Positions 15,940 through 23,989 of a DNA stretch of 64,000 nt are shown piece by piece. The notes under the pieces are model-generated. The model ran no database searches and was not told the origin of the DNA. It worked only from the letters and a program-made list of their open reading frames with translations. This stretch comes from Bdellovibrionales bacterium GWA2_49_15 (GTDB lineage Bacteria; Bdellovibrionota; Bacteriovoracia; Bacteriovoracales; Bacteriovoracaceae): contig MEPP01000001.1 in assembly GCA_001769855.1 (NCBI GenBank), positions 226,982 to 290,981 on the forward strand, read 5' to 3'. Both the position numbers and the translations under genes were made by a program. Positions within the stretch are counted from its first letter, which is position 1. Each line of letters begins with the position of its first letter.

Positions 15940-17365
15940 GGGAAACTCCTTCTTGCAGGGACAAATAGGTATTTACGGCGTGGGACTGAATCGCGCCATA
16001 ATTGGCGGCCCCCAGCCAGCCTGACATGATAATGCCGACGGAGCCGGCATGATAAAGGCCCGCAATCTCCTCACTTAATTTTTTACTGGCCTCCAGCCCT
16101 TCAAACTTTGTTCCAAAGCTTGCGCCCATGGGATGACGGGTAAAGCGTTCTAACGTAAGAGGCGTGGCGGCTTCAGCAAAATCAATTTTACGGCCCACGC
16201 CGGGCACCAGTTCTTCCAGGTCTGCGAGGGCGCGGTCAATCAGATGTTGTTTGCGTTTTTGATATATCTCTGAAGAAAGATTGGCCCAGTCTTCATAGCG
16301 GGCATTGGAAGAGGAAACGACCGCGTAGGTTTGCTCCCTGTGTGGCCGCATCTCGGGATAGTAGAAGGAAAATGTTTGTCCTTCGATGGCAGGATTCAAA
16401 AGCATCTCGGTGGAAAATTGTCGCGCCTTCGAGCAAAAGATTAAATCTCCCATATAGGGGATGCTCTCCCCTTGCTTGAGCCCCATGTAGACCTGGCAGC
16501 TCGAGGTATTGGGGCGAACTTGCTCTGAAGTTTTCTGGAAATCAGGACTGAAGTGTTCCGGGCCAACCAGTTTAAAAATGGTGGACAGAAGATGGGCATT
16601 ACTGACAACCGCGCGACTGCCAATGGTTTCACCACCGGCTTGAACCCCGACCACCTTGCCATTCTCAATTAATATTTTTTCCACTTCAGAGTGGAGCTTG
16701 ATATCCACTCCATTTTTCAAAAGCTCGGTCTTCATCAGCTCAATCATCAGGTCGGTGCCACCTTGAAAAATGTAAACCCCTTTGTTCATGAAATTGGAAA
16801 AGACAATGCCATAGGCGATGGCGGGATCTTCCAAGGTGGAGCCATTGGCATAGGTGATGGGTTCCAGGAGAAAGCGCACAATATCGTTTCGCCCGGGAAA
16901 AAAATTATTAAACAGCTCCCCGATAGTGGTCTCGGGTCGATCGTAAAAATTCATCTCCCGAAGGGCGTCGAAGAAGCCCTGGGCAACCTGAGAACTTAGG
17001 CCGAACTTTTCATGCAGAATTCGCTTGTAGTCTTCCTCGGTAAAATCGGTCTCTAAATCAAACTGGGGATTCTTAAAGCGGACTTTTTTAATGCGCACGA
17101 TCCGGTTTGCAATGTCAGCATTCCAATAGCGCCGGCAGGTTTTAATCATGCCGGCGGGAAAACCGTGAAGGGAGATATCAAAGATTTTGCCATCGGGACG
17201 TCGAAACCAGGTGGCAAGGCCCCCCAATTTGTTATGCGCTTCCAGGAGCAGAACTTTATGCCCCTGACGCCCGAGCATATTGGCGGCGGTCATACCTCCG
17301 AGACCGGAGCCGATCACCACGACGTCATATGGCCCTTGGGGGCGGTCTTTTTTAAACAGCAACAT
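15923..17365 (-). CDS. Phytoene desaturase/carotenoid isomerase/retinol saturase-like FAD oxidoreductase
   Basis: The 480-residue protein opens with the dinucleotide-binding motif VVIGSGLGGMTAANML at about 15-30, followed by LLLEAHNKLGGLAT, the CrtI/CrtISO/RetSat pattern. The C-terminal HAGSVGIIMSGWLGAANYGA closes the FAD site and resembles the GGG-containing end of this superfamily. Members desaturate, isomerise or saturate polyene chains. No other carotenoid gene is nearby. Instead it heads a coupled run with fabG, fabZ and fabI, so its substrate may be an unsaturated acyl chain. It follows the nucleoside transporter gene by 18 bp. Confidence 0.72.
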   Translation of the reverse strand: MLLFKKDRPQGPYDVVVIGSGLGGMTAANMLGRQGHKVLLLEAHNKLGGLATWFRRPDGKIFDISLHGFPAGMIKTCRRYWNADIANRIVRIKKVRFKNPQFDLETDFTEEDYKRILHEKFGLSSQVAQGFFDALREMNFYDRPETTIGELFNNFFPGRNDIVRFLLEPITYANGSTLEDPAIAYGIVFSNFMNKGVYIFQGGTDLMIELMKTELLKNGVDIKLHSEVEKILIENGKVVGVQAGGETIGSRAVVSNAHLLSTIFKLVGPEHFSPDFQKTSEQVRPNTSSCQVYMGLKQGESIPYMGDLIFCSKARQFSTEMLLNPAIEGQTFSFYYPEMRPHREQTYAVVSSSNARYEDWANLSSEIYQKRKQHLIDRALADLEELVPGVGRKIDFAEAATPLTLERFTRHPMGASFGTKFEGLEASKKLSEEIAGLYHAGSVGIIMSGWLGAANYGAIQSHAVNTYLSLQEGVSHDTIS

Positions 17366-17383
17366 AGCGCAGGAGTTTACCTA

Positions 17384-18598
17384 TTAAATCATCAATCCCG
17401 CAATGGCAGCGGTCATCAAGCAAGCCGCTGTCCCGGCGATCAAGGATTTGATTCCCAGCTCTGCCAAATCTTTCCGCCGTGAAGGAGCAAGGGTACCAAT
17501 TCCACCGAGCTGAATGCCAATAGAGCTAAAATTGGCGAAGCCGCAAAGTGCGTAGGTGCTGATAATAACGGCACGGGGAGAGAGGGTTGTTAGTTGCTTT
17601 TGTAAATCCAGGTACGCCACGAATTCGTTAAGAATAAGTTTTTTGCCCAGGAGTGAGCCTACGGCAATACAATCATTCCAAGGCACTCCGAGAATCCATG
17701 CCACAGGCGCTAAAATGTACCCTGAAATAAGTTCCAAGCTAAGGCCGGAATAGTTAAACCATCCGCCCATCCAACTCAGAATGCCGTTAAACATGGCAAT
17801 CAAGGCGATAAAGGCCAAGAGCATTCCGGCGACGTTGAAGGCCAGTTGGAGTCCCTCTGATGCACCCATGGCGGCAGCATCAATCACATTGGCGGCATTT
17901 TTTTCAAAGGTTATTTCGACCTTCCCTTTCGTTACAGAATGTTCCGTTTCAGGCAACATCAACTTGGCACAGACTAAGGCGGCGGGAGCTGACATAACGG
18001 ACGCGGCCAGAAGGTGACCGGCATCGATTCCAAGACCAACGTAGGCAGCCAAAACACCACCGGCAACGGTCGCCATTCCTCCCGTCATCAGGGCCAGCAT
18101 CTCTGAACGGGTCATCAGGGCAATATAGGGTTTAATGACAAGTGGAGCTTCAGTCTGGCCGGCAAAAATATTGGCAGCGGCAGCAAGGGACTCAGCACCT
18201 GAGGTGCCCATCACTTTCACCATCACTTTGGCCACGAACTTAATAACAAGCTGCATAATCCCTATGTGGTACCCAACACTCATCAGTGCGGACATAAAGA
18301 TAATCGTGGGCAGCACCATGGTGGCAAAAATAAATCCCAGCTTTGCCGCATCATTCAGGGGGCCAAAGACGAAATTAGAACCGGCATTGGTATAATTTAA
18401 AATGGCACCGATAACATCTTTGGCACCATCAAAAAACATTCTTCCCGGCGTGGTTTTCAAAATAATGAGTCCGAAGACGATTTGAAGGAGGATTCCACTT
18501 ACCACCGTCCGCCAGTCTATCTTTTTCTTATTGGGAGAGAGCAAAAAACAAAAGCCTACAATTACCAGAAGTCCGATAAACGAAATGACACGTTCCAT
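17384..18598 (-). CDS. nupC: Concentrative nucleoside transporter (NupC/CNT family)
   Basis: The 404-residue membrane protein has the CNT layout: three N-terminal helices, then the core with AESLAAAANIFAGQTEAPLVIKP, which contains the GQTEAP motif that binds sodium and nucleoside, and later NEFVAYLDL. It imports nucleosides by ion symport through the inner membrane. I chose ATG 18598 because AAGGA lies 8 bp upstream; a GTG six bases earlier is in frame. A predator or scavenger living on host nucleic acid would need such a carrier. It is followed within 18 bp by the flavoenzyme-fab genes, so it may share their transcript. Confidence 0.88.
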   Translation of the reverse strand: MERVISFIGLLVIVGFCFLLSPNKKKIDWRTVVSGILLQIVFGLIILKTTPGRMFFDGAKDVIGAILNYTNAGSNFVFGPLNDAAKLGFIFATMVLPTIIFMSALMSVGYHIGIMQLVIKFVAKVMVKVMGTSGAESLAAAANIFAGQTEAPLVIKPYIALMTRSEMLALMTGGMATVAGGVLAAYVGLGIDAGHLLAASVMSAPAALVCAKLMLPETEHSVTKGKVEITFEKNAANVIDAAAMGASEGLQLAFNVAGMLLAFIALIAMFNGILSWMGGWFNYSGLSLELISGYILAPVAWILGVPWNDCIAVGSLLGKKLILNEFVAYLDLQKQLTTLSPRAVIISTYALCGFANFSSIGIQLGGIGTLAPSRRKDLAELGIKSLIAGTAACLMTAAIAGLMI

Positions 18599-18642
18599 AG
18601 TCACTATCCTTTTAGAAATTGTTTATTTAATGCAAGCAATGG

Positions 18643-18671
18643 GAAATACCGTTAATTCAGCACCTTGTCAA
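18643..18671 (-). promoter_or_regulatory. Sigma-70-type promoter of nupC
   Basis: On the minus strand TTGACA (18671-18666) and TATTTC (18648-18643) are 17 bp apart. The -35 is a perfect match and the -10 is weak (3 of 6). The predicted start near 18636 would give a leader of about 38 bases before the ATG at 18598. Confidence 0.4.
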
Positions 18672-18724
18672 AAAGTTCCACAAGAAATCGTCAACTATCC
18701 ATAATCCGAATGCTAAATGCAGAG

Positions 18725-20533
18725 TTATGGAGTCCTTTTGTCACCACTTTTCCGGGGCGAAGGCGCCAGCACAATAAAGGCCGACATCGCGATCCCATTT
18801 CGCTTCCATTTCAATTCTAAGCGGTCACCCGGACGGTAAAACTTGAGCACAAAAACCAGATCATAAATATTCTTTATCTCAATCTCGCCGAGATGAATCA
18901 GCACATCGCCCGGAAGAATTCCGGCGGCCTCGGCAGGCGAGCCAACGGTCGCCTTGGTACATTGGACGCCCACAATCTCGTCACCTTGGCCAAACTCAGG
19001 CACACACCCCAGATGGGCACCGTAGCCCCGATTGCCTCCCTGGTTATCATCATTGGGAAAATCGGGATTGTAGGTGATGTCGGCAAGCTGATCAGCACGC
19101 TGGATCACCTCAAAGGCGAGGTCGCCGATCAGGCCCAGTGCTGCAAAATTAATTCTCGCAGTGTCGTCGCTACTGCGGTGATAGTCGTCATGGGTGCCGG
19201 TGGTAAAAAAGATTGCCGGGATACGATTGTTGAGAAAGGACGCGTGATCAGATGAGCCGATACTCTTCACCACTCGATTGATCTTGAGGTTATAGGCCTC
19301 GAGATTTTCCAGCACCGGCCCCCATTCGTGACTGGAGCCTACTCCCATGATCTCCAGGTCATTTTGATAGCGGCCGATCATATCGAAATTCAGCATGGAT
19401 TTTATTATTCCATAATCCGCTTCAAACCCTTTCCAGCTTTCGACGAAATATTTTGAGCCCAAAAGGCCAATCTCCTCGGCATTGAAAAAAGCGAAAAGAT
19501 AGGAGCGCTTCATGGGATGCTTCTTTATCCGCTCGGCCAGCTCCAAAACCATCGCCGTCCCGGAGGCGTTATCATCGGCACCATTGTGGATGACGGGCAA
19601 AGTGGTGCCTTCCCGCGAAGAGCTGGTGCCGTAACCGAGGTGATCAAAATGAGCGCCAATGACCACGACTTCGCGCTTAAGAGCATGATCCATCCCTTCG
19701 ACAAAACCCAAAACATTGGAAATCTGCCCGACTTTTTTCTGCAATGAAACGGCCAGGCGAACCTTCTCTTTCAAGCTCAGGGAAAATGGTAGCTGAGTGA
19801 CGGCAACTTTTTTTTGCCAGTCCAGCGTGGTCAAGTTCATGGGAGCGAGAAGCTGGTTGGCCCAGCGATTGAGCACCTGCCCCGAGAGAATATCAAAACG
19901 ATTCCCTCCCCCTTCCAGGGGATTAAAGCGGGGATCATTTTCGTCTTGCCCGGGCAGGCCCAGGGGATCTTGGACGTAGAGAAAACCCTTGGCACCATGT
20001 TTAATGGCGTTATTTAACTTGTAGTGGAGAGAGCGATAATTAATAAATTCCGGGCGGCGAAAAAGCGAGCCTTGGTTTCCGATACCGGGGTCACCACTTA
20101 ACACAATCACAATTTTGCCCGTAACATCGAGGTCGGCATAATCGTCATACTGAAGCTGGGGCTCATTTCGCGGAATACTGATGCCATAGCCGGCAAAAAC
20201 CACGCTCCCCTCTAATTCACCGGAGCTGGAAAAAGAGAGTGGCTCAAATTTAGAGTGCTGCTCTTCACCGGCGAAGGAGGCGGTATTGGTGCCGTTCTTT
20301 TCCATTCCGGTAAAGATGGTAAATTTTTGCTGATAGGATTGTCCCAGGGAAGAAACCTGGGCCTCTTTTAATTTCGCGATAAGATACTGGGTCGCCAATT
20401 CTCCTCCCGGCGTCCCGGCATGGCGGCCTTCCATTCCGTCACTGGCGAGGTATTCAACATTCTCTCTTAAACCGGCCTGAAGGGTTCCAAGAAGGAAGAA
20501 GCTGACCAAGAGGCCGAAAAATGATTTTTGCAT
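18725..20533 (-). CDS. Exported M28-family metallopeptidase with PA and PDZ domains
   Basis: The 602-residue product has a signal peptide (cleavage after LQA at residue 20). A peptidase-associated (PA) insert occupies about 100-240. The M28 zinc site is read in order: GAHFDHLG (His), HNGADDNASG (Asp), FFNAEEIGLLGS (Glu-Glu), NFDMIGR (Asp) and THDDYH (His). All metal and catalytic residues appear intact. Residues about 510-590 form a PDZ domain (SPAEAAGILPGDVLIHLG), which may bind C-termini or other partners. The enzyme should be a periplasmic or secreted aminopeptidase, useful for degrading prey or environmental peptides. Confidence 0.88.
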   Translation of the reverse strand: MQKSFFGLLVSFFLLGTLQAGLRENVEYLASDGMEGRHAGTPGGELATQYLIAKLKEAQVSSLGQSYQQKFTIFTGMEKNGTNTASFAGEEQHSKFEPLSFSSSGELEGSVVFAGYGISIPRNEPQLQYDDYADLDVTGKIVIVLSGDPGIGNQGSLFRRPEFINYRSLHYKLNNAIKHGAKGFLYVQDPLGLPGQDENDPRFNPLEGGGNRFDILSGQVLNRWANQLLAPMNLTTLDWQKKVAVTQLPFSLSLKEKVRLAVSLQKKVGQISNVLGFVEGMDHALKREVVVIGAHFDHLGYGTSSSREGTTLPVIHNGADDNASGTAMVLELAERIKKHPMKRSYLFAFFNAEEIGLLGSKYFVESWKGFEADYGIIKSMLNFDMIGRYQNDLEIMGVGSSHEWGPVLENLEAYNLKINRVVKSIGSSDHASFLNNRIPAIFFTTGTHDDYHRSSDDTARINFAALGLIGDLAFEVIQRADQLADITYNPDFPNDDNQGGNRGYGAHLGCVPEFGQGDEIVGVQCTKATVGSPAEAAGILPGDVLIHLGEIEIKNIYDLVFVLKFYRPGDRLELKWKRNGIAMSAFIVLAPSPRKSGDKRTP

Positions 20534-20607
20534 TGTGACTCCTGAAAATAACCGGAGCTAGAAACCTAGCCCATGGCAATAATCACCGTCAACTAGTTCA
20601 GGGGAAA

Positions 20608-21432
20608 CTATTTATCCGTGACGATTTTGCCCTTCTCATAATTGAACTGGGAGCCCATGCGGGAATGGGGGACGGCGTAGGCGGCAAATAAAACCACCGC
20701 GGCGAGAATCACCGCCCAAGGTTTGGAGCTTTTTAGATTCACGGCGCTGGCGAAGGCCAAAAAAATCATGGAAATTAAGAGCTTGTTATCGGTCAAATCC
20801 CAGTCAAAAGGAAAGCCGGCCCAGTAAACATTAAAGGCATATTTTTGCACCAGGGGTCCCAGAATCATGCCGCCCACAAACAGTGTTCCCGTGGCAATAA
20901 AACAGATGGTCCGGAAGGCCTGGGTTTTATATTTGGCCTCGAAGGCGGCCCAGATACAAAAGAGCATGGAAATGAACATAAAAAATACATGGGGTGCCAG
21001 GATAGAGGCCGGAACAGCTCCCTTATAGCGAATAATAATCGGTTCCTCGCGGTTACCCAAACTCTGGTGCCAATCGCCCTCTGCCAGCTCAACATAGTAC
21101 TGCAACTTTCCGGCAGGAGGTTGAGGGGGCAAGGTGGCCTGCAGGACTTTCTGATTAAACGACATCGGGATGGCGGTCCATTCATCATTGGTGGGGAAGC
21201 GTTTGTAATACAAAGTTCCGGTCATGCTCCCGGTGTCAGAAAAAACCGGGATCTCCAAGGGGGCACCGGCGTCGGTGTTATGGCTGCGTAAAAGTTTGAC
21301 CTTCAGAGTTTGTTGGCCTTTTTCAAGGGTGAATTTTTTCGGATAGGTCGGTCCCGTCATCCGCTGATAAGTCACGAAGAGCAAGGTGACTAAAATGGCG
21401 AGGGGGATGGTGATTTTAAAATTATTTTTCAT
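20608..21432 (-). CDS. Membrane protein with periplasmic beta domain, unknown function
   Basis: The 274-residue protein has an N-terminal membrane anchor (about 6-23), a periplasmic beta-rich region of about 110 residues (TLYYKRFPTNDEWTAIPM, LQYYVELAEGDW), and four C-terminal membrane segments (about 145-262). I do not recognise a named family. It lies 74 bp downstream of the M28 peptidase start region, on the same strand and transcribed before it, so they may share a transcript. It diverges from the DNase I-fold gene. Confidence 0.55.
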   Translation of the reverse strand: MKNNFKITIPLAILVTLLFVTYQRMTGPTYPKKFTLEKGQQTLKVKLLRSHNTDAGAPLEIPVFSDTGSMTGTLYYKRFPTNDEWTAIPMSFNQKVLQATLPPQPPAGKLQYYVELAEGDWHQSLGNREEPIIIRYKGAVPASILAPHVFFMFISMLFCIWAAFEAKYKTQAFRTICFIATGTLFVGGMILGPLVQKYAFNVYWAGFPFDWDLTDNKLLISMIFLAFASAVNLKSSKPWAVILAAVVLFAAYAVPHSRMGSQFNYEKGKIVTDK

Positions 21433-21473
21433 CTAAAACGGTCCTGTAAATTATTGCTTAGTTATCGTTTTTC

Positions 21474-22211
21474 ATGTCAGTATGGCAGCCACTTATGAAA
21501 GCAACTCTTGCCGCCCTCATCTTTGCCTTAACCGGTGTGGCCAATGCCACTACCATAATTTCCCAAAACCTCCAATGTGGCCATAGTCAAATTCAGGAAC
21601 GAGTGGGGAAATTGGTGGAGCAGGTCATCAGGCAAAATGCCGATATAGTCGCCTTGCAGGAAGTCTGCTCGGATGAAAGTTTGGATGTGGTCGCGCTCAT
21701 TAAGCAGCGACTGAAGGAACGTGGATTTGGCTTAAAATTTTTTGACCGGCACTTTACCCATCTTGGATATGATCATTTTGACGAAGAGCTGGCAATCTTC
21801 TCTCGGCTCGAGGTGGCCGAGGCGGAGAAAGGTAATCTTCCTGACTCTCCTTTGCGGCGAGGTTATCTGAGCATTCACGCCGGCGGTATCTGGTATGTGA
21901 ACACTCACCTCACCCATGAGGCCGAGGCCTCGGCAGTCCGCTTTCAGCAGATGGATTTTTTAGCAAGAAGATACTCCTCGCAAGCGGCCATGGTTTTTGG
22001 CGATTTTAATTCCGGTCCCGAGTCCCGTGAGGCCTTGGCGTTTTTAGCGCACCGGTTTCAGGCCTATTTTCCCGGGCCAACTTGGCCGGCCCAGGTGCCC
22101 CGTCATGCCTACGACGGTTTCTGGGGGAATTTTTTCAACTCGCGCCCTCCCAAAATTCAACGTCTTGAAGACATCGGCAGTGATCACCTGGGAATTGCGC
22201 TTAGTTTCTGA
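21474..22211 (+). CDS. Exported endonuclease/exonuclease/phosphatase (DNase I-fold) protein
   Basis: The 245-residue product has a signal peptide; ATG 21495 (MKATLAALIF) is an alternative start, and neither start has a good ribosome site. Motifs follow the family order: SQNLQCGH, ADIVALQEVC (metal-binding Glu), YVNTHLTH (His), VFGDFNSGP (Asp-x-Asn) and IGSDHLGIAL (Asp-His). All catalytic residues are present. Members cleave nucleic acids or phosphoesters including inositol phosphates and sphingomyelin. As it is exported, a nuclease or phospholipase-type role outside the cytoplasm is likely. It precedes the ART/Fic gene by 68 bp on the same strand. Confidence 0.8.
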   Translation: MSVWQPLMKATLAALIFALTGVANATTIISQNLQCGHSQIQERVGKLVEQVIRQNADIVALQEVCSDESLDVVALIKQRLKERGFGLKFFDRHFTHLGYDHFDEELAIFSRLEVAEAEKGNLPDSPLRRGYLSIHAGGIWYVNTHLTHEAEASAVRFQQMDFLARRYSSQAAMVFGDFNSGPESREALAFLAHRFQAYFPGPTWPAQVPRHAYDGFWGNFFNSRPPKIQRLEDIGSDHLGIALSF

Positions 22212-22241
22212 CAAAAACCCAGCTCTTTTTTACACAGACAG

Positions 22242-22270
22242 TTGAGAGATTTGCCTGCGTGGCATAGATT
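22242..22270 (+). promoter_or_regulatory. Sigma-70-type promoter of the ART/Fic gene, leaderless type
   Basis: TTGAGA at 22242-22247 and TAGATT at 22265-22270 are 17 bp apart. The ATG is at 22280, nine bases after the -10 box, with no Shine-Dalgarno sequence (CGGGCCCC precedes it). The transcript would begin within about three bases of the start codon. Confidence 0.45.
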
Positions 22271-22279
22271 TCGGGCCCC

Positions 22280-23989
22280 ATGAAATACGGTCTACTTCTC
22301 ATACTTTGCCTGCTTTGCCGGTCCCTTTGGGGAGGCCAGGTCTACGATTTGGGCGAAGGCCTAAGTGCCACCGATTCGCAGATCCAGGAGCTCGCTCGCC
22401 GTTTGCCCCGAACAACCACTGAAACCCGCTACTATCACTGGACCCAGCTGCAAACCGCTCTTCGGTGGAGCTTAAATGGCCGTATAGATTCAGGTGAGGT
22501 GGACTTCTATAATCGGGCCAGTGGTTCCAAGCAAGTTTATGGGCCGGGTATCTATATGGCGGCCTCCGCCACGTCGAGCAGTAGCTTTGGCAAGGCCGCC
22601 GCGGTTTTTGTCATGCCTGTCGGAACCCTCCTTTTTGATCAGCGCATCGTCTCAGAGGTCTTTGGTCACAGAAATCTAACTGACCTGCAGCTTTCTCAAC
22701 TTGGAAAGCTGCTTCCCTTTGTTCGCAATGTCACTTCGGACTGGTGGATTACCCATCACCCACGCAATGTCTCCAAAGTAGTTTTTGGGGGCGTTCATGG
22801 CGCCAGCGCGAAATGGAACGAGATGACCACGGTGGAAATTCTCGAGGAACTTCGTCAGGCCGCGCGTAACGATGGCGAGGCCAAGCATCTCGAAGCCCTC
22901 CTGACTCTCTCCTATTACATGGACGGAATTTCCTTCTACCGGGCGCTTAAGGTCAATCCGGGGAATCCTTGGCGTGAATTTGAACCGCAAAATTTTGAGC
23001 AGTATCTCAAGGCCAGACGGGGCCTCTTGGAAAAGGCCTTGAAGGGCAATCTCGGCATGTCCCAGGATGGCAGGTTTGGCCCCGCAAGTACGACGACCGA
23101 TGCCTGGGCCGAGAAGCAGCTTCGCGAGGTCCTGCCGCTGGTATTCGAATCGGTCTCGGGGAAAAGCGATCCTGGGCGCAACTATTTTCGAGACGAGGGC
23201 ATTCGCGCTGGCGGCAACTCTGAGGGACAAACCTTTAAGGCCACCGCCGCCCAGGTGGAGGTCATGAAAAAAAATCCCTACATTGAAATAGAAGTGACGC
23301 CCCATCCATCCGGCAACGGTTTCTTAGTTGCCTACTATTACCCCGATGTTTTCCATTATAAAAAATTGAAAGATAAGCTCTCCCCGGAACTCTACCGCGA
23401 GTTGGAAACCCTGGACCCGGCACGCGTGTGGAAAAATACTCAGCTGCGCAGGCAGTATAATCAGCGCATCGTCACCGATTTGCTGAAGAATCTTTTTAAG
23501 TCAACGCATGGCCGCCCGGTAAGCTTTCAAGGTGAGTCGGTGCAATTCCTCATGGATCTTGTCAGCATTCATCCTTTTAAAGATTTTAACGGCCGCGTGA
23601 CTCGGCTCTATTATGATCTCGCCCATGCTGAGGCCAAGGTATTCGAAATCCCCTATTCTTTTTTGGCCGATCTCGATTTGATGACTGACATTACGGAATA
23701 CCAAAAAATCTTAAAGCTTGGGGCCCAGGGCCATAAAGAGATGATGGCGGCCATGCTGGAAGAGCTGATGAAGGCGCGGGCAGAAAAGCGAGCGCCGAAC
23801 TATCGCGATTTACCCGCCCTGGACAACCTCTGGAAAGCGCTTCAGCCCATGGGAATTCCCCAGCAAACGACCCTCTCGGCAGCTCAGCTGGAGCTGATCA
23901 AAAAACGTCGCTTCCACGAATTATTTGAACTCCTGAGACATCCCTCGGAAATTAACATCGGGACCTTTTGCAAGCGCGTCTTTAATTAG
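22280..23989 (+). CDS. Exported protein with ADP-ribosyltransferase-like and Fic domains
   Basis: The 569-residue product starts with a signal peptide (about 1-19). Residues about 45-190 resemble PARP-like ADP-ribosyltransferases: RYYHWT with His53 and Thr55 as the first-strand motif, and YGPGIYMA at 87-94 followed by a Ser-rich stretch and FGKAA, as in the H-Y-x class. Residues about 330-480 form a Fic domain: IHPFKDFNGRVTR, with His431, Phe433, Asn437, Gly438, Arg439 and Arg442, where the usual Gly before Asn is Phe. Fic enzymes transfer AMP or other phospho groups onto proteins. No obvious inhibitory Fic motif was found. The Fic call is firm; the ART call is a motif-based inference. An effector acting on prey or host proteins is plausible. 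Confidence 0.7.
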   Translation: MKYGLLLILCLLCRSLWGGQVYDLGEGLSATDSQIQELARRLPRTTTETRYYHWTQLQTALRWSLNGRIDSGEVDFYNRASGSKQVYGPGIYMAASATSSSSFGKAAAVFVMPVGTLLFDQRIVSEVFGHRNLTDLQLSQLGKLLPFVRNVTSDWWITHHPRNVSKVVFGGVHGASAKWNEMTTVEILEELRQAARNDGEAKHLEALLTLSYYMDGISFYRALKVNPGNPWREFEPQNFEQYLKARRGLLEKALKGNLGMSQDGRFGPASTTTDAWAEKQLREVLPLVFESVSGKSDPGRNYFRDEGIRAGGNSEGQTFKATAAQVEVMKKNPYIEIEVTPHPSGNGFLVAYYYPDVFHYKKLKDKLSPELYRELETLDPARVWKNTQLRRQYNQRIVTDLLKNLFKSTHGRPVSFQGESVQFLMDLVSIHPFKDFNGRVTRLYYDLAHAEAKVFEIPYSFLADLDLMTDITEYQKILKLGAQGHKEMMAAMLEELMKARAEKRAPNYRDLPALDNLWKALQPMGIPQQTTLSAAQLELIKKRRFHELFELLRHPSEINIGTFCKRVFN

